NCBI GenBank assembly: GCA_947624585.1
Contig: CANQKZ010000011.1
Coordinates: 1-37,994, forward strand
Direction: 5' to 3'
Length of the DNA: 37,994 nucleotides
From: an uncultured Oscillospiraceae bacterium
GTDB taxonomy: Bacteria > Bacillota > Clostridia > Oscillospirales > Oscillospiraceae
Shown: piece by piece, positions 1-7,191 of the stretch
Layout: each line of letters begins with the position of its first letter
How positions within the stretch are numbered: the stretch's first letter is position 1
Position numbers and translations under genes: made by a program
Notes under the pieces: generated by a model
Told to the model about the DNA's origin: nothing
Databases searched by the model: none
What the model saw: the letters and a program-made list of their open reading frames with translations, nothing else

Positions 1-77
1 GCGCACCGCCTTTGTGTTGATGGGAGTAGTATAACATATTTTGTGGGTTTTGTCGATTTGATTTGTTCAGAGGTTCC
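1..77. mobile_element. Right end of a MITE-like repeat (family A), cut by the window edge
   Basis: The last 20 bases (GATTTGTTCAGAGGTTCC and its flank) match the right terminus of the complete family A element at 19412-19557. Further left the resemblance is weak, limited to an AT-rich stretch with a CATATTTTGT core. The end abuts a family B element that begins at 78. No coding sequence is visible. The rest of the element lies outside the window or has diverged. Confidence 0.45.
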
Positions 78-229
78 CTAATATTCAATTAAAACGAGAC
101 ACCGAGCGGCGAGGATTTTTCGTGTCAAAGGAAGGCGGCGCCGGGAATACTGTATGTATTTCCAAGCCGCGTGACGAAGCCGGACGTGAAAAAGGCCGTC
201 GCGAATGTCTTATTTTGATTGGATATTAG
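78..229. mobile_element. MITE-like element, family B, complete 152-bp copy
   Basis: The first and last 24 bases (78-101 and 206-229) are inverted repeats with about four mismatches, starting CTAATATTCAATTAAAA on the left and ending TTTTGATTGGATATTAG on the right. There is no open reading frame of note. A second copy in the opposite orientation lies at 16890-17040 and a shortened one at 16710-16797. All share an internal GACACCGAGCGGCGAGGATT-like block and a GGAAATACATAC-like block. Short length, terminal inverted repeats, no coding capacity and several copies fit a miniature inverted-repeat element. The mobilising transposase is not in the window. Confidence 0.75.
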
Positions 230-245
230 TATGAAGCCCTATAAT
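215..245 (+). promoter_or_regulatory. Possible promoter for a short antisense-type RNA
   Basis: A perfect TATAAT lies at 240-245. A TTGATT lies at 215-220, inside the right terminal repeat of the upstream MITE-like element. The 19-bp spacing is long, so the -35 is doubtful. Transcription would start near 252 and run into the strong terminator at 328-366. Confidence 0.3.
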
Positions 246-251
246 CAAAGG

Positions 252-366
252 GTGGAGACCGTTCAGCGGTGCCACTATCTTTCGATTTCTTTACCGCACA
301 CCGGGGTCGCAGCCCCAAACCCACAGCGTGAGCCGTCTGATTGCCGCAGACGGCTCACTTTTTATT
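252..366 (+). ncRNA. Candidate small RNA, possible type I antitoxin
   Basis: The segment between a possible -10 (240-245) and a strong intrinsic terminator (328-366) has no convincing reading frame. It can form several hairpins: ACCG/CGGT near 268-280, GCGGT/ACCGC spanning about 275-300, and GGGG/CCCC around 303-316. The predicted RNA of about 115 nt converges on the minus-strand peptide gene at 362-451 and would be antisense to the 3' untranslated part of that mRNA. Gram-positive type I systems such as txpA/ratA have this layout. The RNA is inferred from signals only. Confidence 0.3.
328..366 (+). terminator. Strong rho-independent terminator
   Basis: GTGAGCCGTCTG (328-339) pairs perfectly with CAGACGGCTCAC (347-358) across a 7-base loop, followed by TTTTTATT on the plus strand. 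No run of T follows on the minus strand. No recognised plus-strand gene precedes it, so it either ends the candidate small RNA or is left over from a gene outside the window. Confidence 0.8.
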
Positions 367-451
367 CCTGTCGTGCAGGTGAAACGACGCTGGCAATGGC
401 GCCGACGGCGCCAAGGAGCTCCAACATAGTCATCAAAGTGATATATACCAT
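362..451 (-). CDS. Candidate small hydrophobic peptide (29 aa), possible type I toxin
   Basis: An ATG at 451-449 opens a 29-codon frame ending in TAA at 364-362. The peptide starts MVYITLMTMLELLGAVG, continues with a short hydrophobic run and ends in a polar SPARQE tail. One transmembrane segment with a short charged tail is the plan of holin-like and type I toxin peptides, but I cannot assign a family. A near-consensus minus-strand promoter lies at 531-559. The predicted leader of about 73 nt contains TTCCCCGC (520-513), perfectly complementary to GCGGGGAA (458-451), which overlaps the ribosome-binding region and first base of the start codon. This could hide the start site. The GGGG-type Shine-Dalgarno is unusually close to the ATG; the in-frame ATG six codons later is an alternative start. 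It may be a chance frame. Confidence 0.45.
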   Translation of the reverse strand: MVYITLMTMLELLGAVGAIASVVSPARQE

Positions 452-530
452 TCCCCGCCCCGTTTGAAAGGAACGGCGGCCTCCAGGCCGGGAAAACCCA
501 ACCCATCCCCTCGCGGGGAAACCCATGAAT

Positions 531-559
531 TTTATAAGTTATCTGTTGATATTTGTCAA
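531..559 (-). promoter_or_regulatory. Near-consensus sigma-A-type promoter for the small peptide gene
   Basis: On the minus strand TTGACA (559-554) and TATAAA (536-531) are separated by exactly 17 bp, in an AT-rich stretch that contrasts with its GC-rich surroundings. Transcription would start near 524 and run leftward into the 29-codon frame at 451-362. It is among the best matches to a housekeeping promoter in the window. Confidence 0.65.
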
Positions 560-589
560 ATAATACAATTTTGAAAATACCTCATAAAC

Positions 590-965
590 CCGTGCGGCGT
601 ACAACCTCCGTTGACCTCCGCACTCAAAACGGGCCCCACAACAACCTCCACCGTAGCGCGGCCCCAAACAGAGCTACCCACCTATCAACCACCGCCCGCG
701 TAAGCGGCCAAGCGAAGTTGATGCAGAAACCAATTAAGTCTACGGACCGCGCGGCTATGGTTCCACCCAGACCCACCGGCACGCCACCGCGGAAGCCGAC
801 CCGCGTTACGAAGCGCCGGACCCGGATTACCGCCGGCCCCCCACCGGCCTTTTCTCTCTTTTGCTTCTTTTCTCTCTTTTGTGCAGTGGCATTTCTCCGC
901 CAGGTCACAAAAGAGAGAAAAGAAGGTACCCCCGTCCGTTCGGACGGCCCCCGATAAAAGCCCCC
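590..965 (-). repeat. Dispersed non-coding repeat R1, copy 1 (short form)
   Basis: This segment matches 12800-13155 in the same orientation and 11196-11530 in reverse. Read head to tail on the minus strand it has a CCGTCC-loop-GGACGG hairpin (950-935), a long pyrimidine/purine hairpin (CTTTTCTCTCTTTTGTG at 867-883 with its complement at 906-922), another copy of the AAAAGAGAGAAAAG motif, and about 200 bp of conserved sequence. The tail half found in copies 2 and 3 (20-bp tandem repeats and the GGTTACAA palindrome) is absent. The head lies about 20 bp past the dapF stop codon. Reading frames across it are not conserved between copies. Confidence 0.85.
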
Positions 966-987
966 CGGCTCAAAGGACCCGCCGGAT

Positions 988-1824
988 TCAAAGCTCTTCG
1001 TCCAAAATCTCCCCCCGCGCCACCAGCGTGGTGGGCCCGGTGAGCAGTATGTCATGTGCGCTCCCGCCCTCCACCGTCACGGTGACATACAGCGTCCCGC
1101 CGGGCATGGTGATTCTGGTGTTCACCCCGGACACCAGCCCCCGCAGGGTCAGCGCCGTGACGGTGGAGCCGCAGCCGGTGCCGCAGGCCAGGGTGAAGTC
1201 CTCCACCCCCCGTTCGAAGGTCCGGGCGTCCACGCTGTTTTCCCCGTCCACCCGGCAGAAGGTAACGTTGGCGCCCCGGGGAAAGCCCTTATAAAACCGG
1301 ATCTCCCGGCAAATCTCCCGAAGCTCGTCCTCCGGGATCTCCCGCCACCCATCGCACAGCACCACGCAGTGGGGGATGCCGGGGTCCCCCAGCTCCAGGT
1401 AGGAGCAGTCATACAGCACCCCCCGCGCCTCCACCTGGCGGCGCCGGTCGATGACCGTGGGATCGTTGAGACGGACGGTATACATCCGCTCCGAGACCTT
1501 TTTCCCGGTGACAAGCCCGGCGGTGGTCTCGATCCTCACCTCGCCGCCCCGGCCGAAGCCCCGCTCCACGGCGCACCGGGAGACGCACCGGGCCCCGTTG
1601 CCGCACATCTCGCCCACGGATCCGTCGGAGTTGAAAAACGCCATGCGCACGTCCCCGTCCCCACGGGGCGGCTCCAGCACCATCAGCCCGTCGGCGCCGA
1701 TGGACAGCCGCCGGTGGCAGAGCCGGGCCGCCAGCCGGGCATAGTCGCCGGGGTCCACGGACCCGTCCAGATTCTCGATCAGTATGAAGTCGTTCCCGGC
1801 TCCCTGTATTTTCGTAAAGCGCAT
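988..1824 (-). CDS. dapF: Diaminopimelate epimerase
   Basis: This enzyme interconverts LL- and meso-2,6-diaminopimelate in the cytoplasm, the last step before meso-DAP is used for lysine and peptidoglycan. The 278-residue product has the family opening FTKIQGAGNDF and both catalytic cysteines: Cys74 in NSDGSVGEMCGNGARC and Cys214 in ACGTGCGST. These act as the base/acid pair of this cofactor-free racemase family. The length is normal. The start at 1824 was chosen because AAGGAGG lies 6 bases upstream and the protein then begins with the family N-terminus; the frame stays open upstream only by chance, across the rnfB terminator. It stands alone behind the rnf operon, and repeat R1 begins about 20 bp after its stop. 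Confidence 0.95.
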   Translation of the reverse strand: MRFTKIQGAGNDFILIENLDGSVDPGDYARLAARLCHRRLSIGADGLMVLEPPRGDGDVRMAFFNSDGSVGEMCGNGARCVSRCAVERGFGRGGEVRIETTAGLVTGKKVSERMYTVRLNDPTVIDRRRQVEARGVLYDCSYLELGDPGIPHCVVLCDGWREIPEDELREICREIRFYKGFPRGANVTFCRVDGENSVDARTFERGVEDFTLACGTGCGSTVTALTLRGLVSGVNTRITMPGGTLYVTVTVEGGSAHDILLTGPTTLVARGEILDEEL

Positions 1825-1850
1825 GGTGAACCTCCTTGAAGACATTCCGA

Positions 1851-1888
1851 AAAAAAGCCGCCGGGGCCTCGACCTCGACGGCTTTTTT
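1851..1888. terminator. Bidirectional terminator between rnfB and dapF
   Basis: AAAAAAGCCG (1851-1860) pairs with CGGCTTTTTT (1879-1888) around a GC-rich interior, so a stem with a T run forms on either strand. On the minus strand it lies just after the rnfB stop and before the dapF ribosome-binding site. It probably ends the rnf operon while allowing some read-through. Confidence 0.75.
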
Positions 1889-1897
1889 ATCCCTATC

Positions 1898-2725
1898 TCA
1901 CCTTGTCCCGTCCGGGGCGTTGTGGGCTCCGCGATAGTCGCGGAAGTGGACGCACCCCACGGGGCAGACCTCCTGGCAGTGGCCGCAGTCGATACACTTA
2001 TCATAATCGATTTGTGAAAGATTGTCAACCACCGTTATGGCCTTCGCGGGGCACTCCCGCTCGCACTTTTTACACCCGATGCACCCCTTGACGCACTCCT
2101 TCCGGGTGGCCGCGCCCTTCTCATGGTTGGAGCAACCCACGATGACACGCTCCACGTCGGGCATGAGGCTGATGACCTTGTTGGGGCAGGTCTTCACGCA
2201 CATGCCGCAGCCGATGCAGGCCCTGAAGTTGACCCGCGCCAGCCCGTCCACCACGCGGATGGCGTGCTCCGGGCACACCGCCTCGCAGTCGCCCAGTCCA
2301 ATGCACCCGTAGACGCAGGCGCCGGGGCCGCCGTAGAGGAGCTTCGCCGCCGCGCAGGAGGAGAGGCCCTGGTACTGCTGCTTGTTCTTCACGGTGTTGC
2401 AGTCGCCGGAGCAGTGGACGATGGCCACCTGCTCCACCACGTCGGCAAACTCCGCGCCCGTGGCCGCCGCCAGGGCCTTCGCCACCGCGTCGCCGCCCGC
2501 GACGCACTTGTTGATGGCCTCCTCGGAGCCCTCCGCCAGGGCCGTGGCGTAGCCGTCGCACCCGGCGTAGCCGCAGGCGCCGCAGTTGGCGCCGGGCAGG
2601 CACTCCCGGATCTTGGGGAATTTCTCGTCCACGGGCACATACATGAACTTGGACGCCAGCACCAGCAGGACGCCGCACACAAGCCCGATGGCCGCCAGGA
2701 CCCATACAGCATTCAGTATCGTCAT
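1898..2725 (-). CDS. rnfB: Rnf complex iron-sulfur subunit RnfB
   Basis: RnfB takes electrons from reduced ferredoxin and passes them into the membrane-bound Rnf complex. The 275-residue protein has one N-terminal membrane helix (about residues 5-25). A four-cysteine cluster site of the RnfB type follows, in GANCGACGYAGC (Cys48, 51, 56 and Cys74). The C-terminal half carries four CxxCxxxCP-like ferredoxin motifs, such as CIGCGMCVKTCP and CIDCGHCQEVCP. This cluster-rich form is typical of anaerobic Clostridia; proteobacterial RnfB proteins are shorter. It is the last gene of the operon, 14 bp after rnfA, and a terminator follows. Confidence 0.95.
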   Translation of the reverse strand: MTILNAVWVLAAIGLVCGVLLVLASKFMYVPVDEKFPKIRECLPGANCGACGYAGCDGYATALAEGSEEAINKCVAGGDAVAKALAAATGAEFADVVEQVAIVHCSGDCNTVKNKQQYQGLSSCAAAKLLYGGPGACVYGCIGLGDCEAVCPEHAIRVVDGLARVNFRACIGCGMCVKTCPNKVISLMPDVERVIVGCSNHEKGAATRKECVKGCIGCKKCERECPAKAITVVDNLSQIDYDKCIDCGHCQEVCPVGCVHFRDYRGAHNAPDGTR

Positions 2726-2739
2726 TTTCCCGCCTCCTC

Positions 2740-3333
2740 TCAGCCGCCGAACATATTCTCGGCCATGCCGGTGAAGCCCATGAAGGTCATGCTGGTGAAG
2801 GCCGCCGCGATAAGAGAGATGGGCAGGCCCTCAAAGCACTTGGGGGGCTTTGCCCGCTCCAGGCTCTTGCGCACGCCGCAGAAGAGGATCAGCGCCACGG
2901 AGAATCCGAGACCGGCGGAGAACCCGGAGACGCAGGACTCCAGGAAGTTGTAGCTCTCGTCGATGTTCAGGATGGTGACCGCCAGCACCGCGCAGTTGGT
3001 GGTGATCAGCGGCAGATACACGCCCAGCGCCTTGTAGAGGGGCGGCATATACTTCTTCAGCGTGATCTCCACCAGCTGCACCAGGGCCGCGATGACCAGA
3101 ATGAAGATGATGGTCCGCATGAACTCCAGCCCAAAGGCCACCATCAGCGTGTTGTAGATGACCCAGGTGACGGCGGAGGCCAGCGTCATGACGAAGATGA
3201 CGGCGCCGGACATACCGATGCAGGAGCTAAATTTCTGGGAGACGCCCAAAAACGGGCAGATGCCCAAAAACTGGACCAGAACGTAGTTTTCGGTGAAAAC
3301 GAGAGTGAAAAGAATGAGGAAGATCTTACTCAT
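2740..3333 (-). CDS. rnfA: Rnf complex membrane subunit RnfA
   Basis: RnfA is one of the two six-helix integral membrane subunits of the ion-pumping ferredoxin:NAD+ oxidoreductase, related to NqrE of the sodium-pumping NADH:quinone reductase. The 197-residue product is hydrophobic throughout and has the two family cysteine sites, in LGICPFLGV near residue 26 and LITTNCAVL near residue 113. In homologous complexes such cysteines lie on symmetry-related half-helices and bind an iron-sulfur cluster between RnfA and RnfE. The start codon overlaps the rnfE stop (ATGA), which suggests translational coupling. The length matches the family. Confidence 0.95.
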   Translation of the reverse strand: MSKIFLILFTLVFTENYVLVQFLGICPFLGVSQKFSSCIGMSGAVIFVMTLASAVTWVIYNTLMVAFGLEFMRTIIFILVIAALVQLVEITLKKYMPPLYKALGVYLPLITTNCAVLAVTILNIDESYNFLESCVSGFSAGLGFSVALILFCGVRKSLERAKPPKCFEGLPISLIAAAFTSMTFMGFTGMAENMFGG

Positions 3334-4010
3334 TTGGCCTCAGCCTCCTTCCTGTCGCCGCAGTCCGAGCGGCAGGCGGCGCAGTTGCCGTCACAGCCCA
3401 TCTTGGGCTCGAATTTCTTGCCGTGTTTCGCCATGCAGTAGACCAGGATGGCGATGGCGCACCCGAAGAGGAAGAACCCGCCGGGGGCCTGGGTCAGGAT
3501 GCCCAGTTGGAACCCCTCGGGGATGATGCGGATGCCGAACAGCGTCCCCGCGCCGAAGAGCTCCCGGATGACGGACATTCCGGTGATGACCATGGTGTAC
3601 CCGATGCCCATGCCCAGCCCGTCAAAGAAGCTGTCGGCCACAGAGCGCTTGCTGGCAAACATTTCCGCCCTGCCCAGGACGATGCAGTTTACCACAATGA
3701 GGGAGAGGAACACGCCCAGGGAGTCGTAGAGGGATTTGAGATACGCCTCCATCACCATCTCCACCAGCGTCACGAAGGTGGCGATGACCACGATGTAACA
3801 GGGGATGCGCACCTTGGAGGGGATGATGTTCCGCAGAAGCGAGATGACCACGTTGGAGCACACCAGCACGAAGGTCAGCGCCGCGCCCATGCCGAGGCCC
3901 CCGGACACGGAGACGGAAACCGCCAGCACCGAGCAGCACCCCAGGGCCAGGATGAGAACAGGGTTCTCTTTGAAAATGCCGTTTAAGAGGATCTTCATCT
4001 TATCCTTCAT
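3330..4010 (-). CDS. rnfE: Rnf complex membrane subunit RnfE with cysteine-rich tail
   Basis: RnfE is the inverted-topology partner of RnfA in the Rnf membrane domain. The 226-residue protein starts MKDKMKILLNGIFKENPVL and has six predicted helices, with cysteines in LALGCCSVLAV and LIVVNCIVLG. After the last helix a soluble tail carries CDGNCAACRSDC (Cys206, 210, 213, 217) followed by a charged end. Basic RnfE proteins end soon after the last helix, so the tail is an addition that could hold a metal or iron-sulfur centre; this is inferred from spacing only. Its ATG directly follows the rnfG stop (TAAATG), and its own stop overlaps rnfA. Confidence 0.93.
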   Translation of the reverse strand: MKDKMKILLNGIFKENPVLILALGCCSVLAVSVSVSGGLGMGAALTFVLVCSNVVISLLRNIIPSKVRIPCYIVVIATFVTLVEMVMEAYLKSLYDSLGVFLSLIVVNCIVLGRAEMFASKRSVADSFFDGLGMGIGYTMVITGMSVIRELFGAGTLFGIRIIPEGFQLGILTQAPGGFFLFGCAIAILVYCMAKHGKKFEPKMGCDGNCAACRSDCGDRKEAEAK

Positions 4011-4541
4011 TTAATTCGCCCCCTTTATGGAATCGAAGGCCTCCAGGATGGCCGTGACGCCCGTGCGGACGGCGGTGCTGGAGTAGGTGGCGTTGGTGAT
4101 GGTGTCCACGCCCGCCGCCGTGCCGGAAAGGCCCATGTAGTTCTGGAGGTAGTTGTCCTGCCCGGCCTTTGTGCCCACGTTGGGCGTTTCACTGCTCACG
4201 TTGGCGGAGATGCCCACCACCCTGCCGTCGTTGTCGAGCCCTACGGTGACGGTGACGGTGCCGCCGTAGCCCTTGTACCCGGCGGTGGCCACGTATCCCG
4301 CGCCGCCGTCGTCCCGGAAGGCGGAGTCCACGCCGTCGATGGCGGAGACATCGAGCTCCGTGAAGGTGCCGGAACCCGGGAGAACCGCCTGACGGGTGTG
4401 CTCGGCCTCGACGCGCTCGTTCTCCTCCACGATGGGGGCCGTCACGGAATTTGTGAAGGCCAGCAGGAAGGAGACGACGACGCAGATGACCACCAGGACC
4501 AGAGCGGGCTTTATGTACTCGCTGAAAGCTTCTTTACTCAT
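4011..4541 (-). CDS. rnfG: Rnf complex flavoprotein subunit RnfG
   Basis: RnfG is the extracytoplasmic subunit anchored by one N-terminal helix (residues 11-31) that carries an FMN bound to a threonine. The 176-residue product has the FMN-binding-domain layout. The expected attachment site near the C-terminus reads DTITNATYSSTAV, with Thr152 as the likely acceptor. The usual core is (S/T)GA(S/T); here the glycine is replaced by Asn150. It follows rnfD with a 4-bp ATGA overlap. A flavin transferase (ApbE) is needed for the attachment and is not in this window. Confidence 0.92.
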   Translation of the reverse strand: MSKEAFSEYIKPALVLVVICVVVSFLLAFTNSVTAPIVEENERVEAEHTRQAVLPGSGTFTELDVSAIDGVDSAFRDDGGAGYVATAGYKGYGGTVTVTVGLDNDGRVVGISANVSSETPNVGTKAGQDNYLQNYMGLSGTAAGVDTITNATYSSTAVRTGVTAILEAFDSIKGAN

Positions 4542-5479
4542 TTTGCCTCAACACCTCCAAAGGGCTTGGGGGCCGTCAGGTCGTTGATGTACGGCACCAC
4601 AAGGTTCATGAGAAGTATGGAGAAGGTGACCGCCCCGGCGGAGCTGGCGAATGTGCGCATCATGGCGGTGAGAAGTCCGCACCCCAGGCCGAAGACCAGC
4701 TTGCCGAGATTTGTGGTGGGGCTGGTCACGTAATCCGTCGCCATGAAGATGGCGCCCAGCAGGAGGCCGCCGGAGAACACCGCCAGCACCGGCTGGGAGG
4801 AGCCGAAGATCCACCCGAACACCAGCGTGGAGCCCAGGTAGGCCAGCGGGATGATGGGCTTGATGACCTTCCGGACGCACAGATACACCCCGCCCGCGAT
4901 GAGCGCTATGGCGCAGGTCTCGCCCAGGACGCCCCCGTGGGTGCCCAGAAGGAGCCGCCCGAAGTAGTCCCAATTGAGCTCGCCCGCCCGGATGGCCGCC
5001 AGGGGCGTGGCGGAGGACAGGGCGTCCACCCGGCCCGCCGTCACGGAGGGGAACTGGTAATTTGTCATGTCTCCGGTGAAGGAGAAGAACATGACCACCC
5101 TGCCCACCAGAGCCGGGTTCACAAAATTGCATCCGATACCCCCGAAGAGCATCTTGACGCAGACGATGGCCACGATGTCGCCCACGATCAACTCCCACAC
5201 CGGCATGGACGCGGGCACGTTGAAGGCCAACAGGACGCCGGTGACCACGGCGGACAGATCCCCCACCGTGACGGGCTTTTTCATGAGCCTCTCCCAGATG
5301 TACTCGCAGGCCACGCAGGCCGCCGCCGACACCGCCGTCAGCAGGATGGAGCGCCAGCCGAAGAGGATGACCGACGCGATGAAGGCCGGACACAGGGCGA
5401 TGAGCACGTCCAGCATGATGTTCTGTGTGGTGCGGGGCCCTCTCAGGTGGGGCGACACGCTGACTCTCAGTTCGTTCAT
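4538..5479 (-). CDS. rnfD: Rnf complex membrane subunit RnfD
   Basis: RnfD is the large membrane subunit related to NqrB. It carries a covalently bound FMN and takes part in ion translocation. The 313-residue protein begins MNELRVSVSPHLRG, matching the family N-terminus (the SVSPH motif), followed by many membrane helices. The FMN site is DALSSATPL, with Thr158 the likely acceptor. The start at 5479 is preferred because GGAGG precedes it and its ATG overlaps the rnfC stop as ATGA. The longer open frame upstream is only read-through of the rnfC alanine/lysine-rich end in another frame. Its own end overlaps rnfG by 4 bp. Confidence 0.94.
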   Translation of the reverse strand: MNELRVSVSPHLRGPRTTQNIMLDVLIALCPAFIASVILFGWRSILLTAVSAAACVACEYIWERLMKKPVTVGDLSAVVTGVLLAFNVPASMPVWELIVGDIVAIVCVKMLFGGIGCNFVNPALVGRVVMFFSFTGDMTNYQFPSVTAGRVDALSSATPLAAIRAGELNWDYFGRLLLGTHGGVLGETCAIALIAGGVYLCVRKVIKPIIPLAYLGSTLVFGWIFGSSQPVLAVFSGGLLLGAIFMATDYVTSPTTNLGKLVFGLGCGLLTAMMRTFASSAGAVTFSILLMNLVVPYINDLTAPKPFGGVEAK

Positions 5480-6849
5480 TTTACCGCCGCCTCCTTTCCG
5501 GCTTTCTCCCGGGCCTTTTTGGCCTTCTCCTCGGCCTCCGCCTTCTTTTTGGCGTTGTCCGCCATAATGAGGCCCTTGGCCAGCTTGTTGGTCTGCACCA
5601 GCATCCGCTTGGCGGGGCACGCGAAGGAGCAGCAGCCGCACTCCATACACAGATTTGCGTGGAGCGCGCGGAGCTTATCCACGTCCCGCCTGTTGTAGGC
5701 CGCCTCGATGGCGGCGGGCATCAGGTTCAGCGGGCAGGCGTCCACGCACCGGCCGCAGCGGATACAGGCCGTGGGCTCGGGCAGGACCGCGTCCTTTTCA
5801 CCGAGCGCCAGGATGGCGTTGGTGTTCTTCATCACCGGGAATTCCGTGTTGGGCACCGCGATACCCATCATGGGCCCGCCGTAGAGCACCTTCCGGGGCT
5901 CCTCCCTGAATCCGCCGCAGAAGTCGAAGAGCGACTGCATGGAGGCGCCGATGGGCGCGATGACGTTCCGGGGCTCCTTCACCGCCGACCCGTCCACCGT
6001 GACCACCTTCTCCACAAGGGGCATACCCGTGGCGACGTATTTGGCGATGGCGGCGAGGGTGGTGCAGTTGATGACGATGGCCCCCGCGTCCAGAGGCAGC
6101 TTGCCCTCGGGCACGATCCGTCCCGTGGTGTTGTAGATCAGCACCTTCTCGCCGCCCTGGGGGTAGAGGGGCGGCAGGGCCTTGACCTCCACGTTTTTCA
6201 GCTTGGCGGCCATATCGGACATGGTCTTCACGCACTGGGGTTTGTTGTTCTCGATGCCGATGATGACCCGGGGGACCTGCATATACTTCTGCAAAAGCTC
6301 GATGCCCTGGCGGATCCAGTCCGCGTCGTCCAGCATGGTCCGGGTGTCGCTCGTCACGTAGGGTTCGCACTCGGCGCCGTTGATGATGACGGCCTCCACC
6401 TGCTTTAAGTCCTTGACGCTGAGCTTCACCGCCGTGGGGAAGCCCGCGCCGCCCAGTCCCACCACGCCGCTGTCCCGGACGGCGTTGAGGAACGACGCGA
6501 GATCGGTGACATCGGGCGGGGCCAGCGTCTCCAGGACCTGCTGCTCCCCGTCGGCCTCGATGGTGACAGCCTTCATGAACCGCCCGGTGGACATGAGCAT
6601 ATCGTCGATCTTTTTGACCTTGCCCGAGACGCTGGCGTACACGGGCGAAGAGACGAATCCGCCGGGGGCGGCGATGAGCTGACCCACCTTCACCGTTTCG
6701 CCGACCTTCACCGTGGGAACAGCCGGAGCGCCGATGTGCATGGACATCGGTATGGTCACCGACGCCGGCACCGGCATCCGCACGGGGGCGCACCCCGCCG
6801 TGTTCTTCCTGTGGGGAACGTGGGCGCCATGAAGCTTGGGTAAATTCAC
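5476..6849 (-). CDS. rnfC: Rnf complex NADH-binding subunit RnfC
   Basis: RnfC is the peripheral subunit that binds NAD(H) and FMN and completes electron transfer from ferredoxin to NAD+. I chose the GTG at 6849, giving 457 residues beginning (M)NLPKLHGAHVPHRKNTAG. TTGGAGGGAAGGAAT lies directly upstream and the family usually begins a few residues before this LP...G-G..P segment. The ATG at 6900 in the same frame has no ribosome-binding site and would add 17 charged residues. Visible motifs are the glycine-rich GLGGAGFPT (about 132-140), AECEPY, and two ferredoxin motifs CIRCGRCVDACP (Cys362-372) and CMECGCCSFACP (Cys401-411). A lysine/alanine-rich tail of about 25 residues ends the protein. 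It is the first gene of the operon. Confidence 0.95.
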   Translation of the reverse strand: MNLPKLHGAHVPHRKNTAGCAPVRMPVPASVTIPMSMHIGAPAVPTVKVGETVKVGQLIAAPGGFVSSPVYASVSGKVKKIDDMLMSTGRFMKAVTIEADGEQQVLETLAPPDVTDLASFLNAVRDSGVVGLGGAGFPTAVKLSVKDLKQVEAVIINGAECEPYVTSDTRTMLDDADWIRQGIELLQKYMQVPRVIIGIENNKPQCVKTMSDMAAKLKNVEVKALPPLYPQGGEKVLIYNTTGRIVPEGKLPLDAGAIVINCTTLAAIAKYVATGMPLVEKVVTVDGSAVKEPRNVIAPIGASMQSLFDFCGGFREEPRKVLYGGPMMGIAVPNTEFPVMKNTNAILALGEKDAVLPEPTACIRCGRCVDACPLNLMPAAIEAAYNRRDVDKLRALHANLCMECGCCSFACPAKRMLVQTNKLAKGLIMADNAKKKAEAEEKAKKAREKAGKEAAVK

Positions 6850-6912
6850 ATTCCTTCCCTCCAATTCCTTTTCCATTTTAGCCTTCATCAAATTTATCAT
6901 TTGATTTTTTAC

Positions 6913-6942
6913 AGTATATCACAACAGTTCCCTTCTCCGCAA
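6913..6942 (-). promoter_or_regulatory. Possible promoter of the rnf operon
   Basis: On the minus strand TTGCGG (6942-6937) and TATACT (6918-6913) are 18 bp apart, about 65 bp before the chosen rnfC start. The -35 is a moderate match. No better candidate was seen between rnfC and recJ on this strand. Confidence 0.4.
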
Positions 6943-7100
6943 TGAAGAATCAGGACTTTTTTATGGTTTTTTCGTCTTTTTGCCCGTCCGGGGCGGTCAA
7001 GATTGATAATCTTTTAACATTTTGATTAAAACAGGAGGATTTTCCACAAACCGGAAGGCCCCCGCCCTCACACGGGGGACAACAATTTTTTGATTCGCTC
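6943..7100. other. Divergent intergenic spacer between rnfC and recJ
   Basis: With the two flanking promoters this makes about 340 bp without a gene. It holds two T-rich runs near 6956-6980 and a GC-rich inverted repeat, CCCCCG...CGGGGG, around 7061-7078 with TTTTTTG ten bases to its right. That hairpin could act as a weak terminator on the plus strand, but no plus-strand gene ends here. I see no recognisable RNA gene. Confidence 0.4.
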
Positions 7101-7129
7101 TTGTATCTTCCCGCTGTTTTTGATATAAT
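7101..7129 (+). promoter_or_regulatory. Promoter of recJ-relA with extended -10
   Basis: TTGTAT (7101-7106) and a perfect TATAAT (7124-7129) are 17 bp apart. The -10 is preceded by TGA, giving the extended TGnTATAAT form that compensates for the moderate -35. Transcription would start near 7136, about 55 bases before the recJ start. Confidence 0.65.
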
Positions 7130-7191
7130 ACTTGTTTATATGAGATACTACCGCGGTACAGAGGAAAACAGACAAACAGGAGAACGAAGCT

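Larger units (their letters stand above)
230..589. other. Intergenic region between a MITE-like element and repeat R1
   Basis: This stretch holds the small-RNA candidate, its terminator, the small peptide frame and its promoter. Longer frames here have no recognisable family. On the minus strand the leader also contains CCCCGCGAGGGG and GGCCTGGAGGCC, both able to form hairpins. I see nothing else recognisable. Confidence 0.5.
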
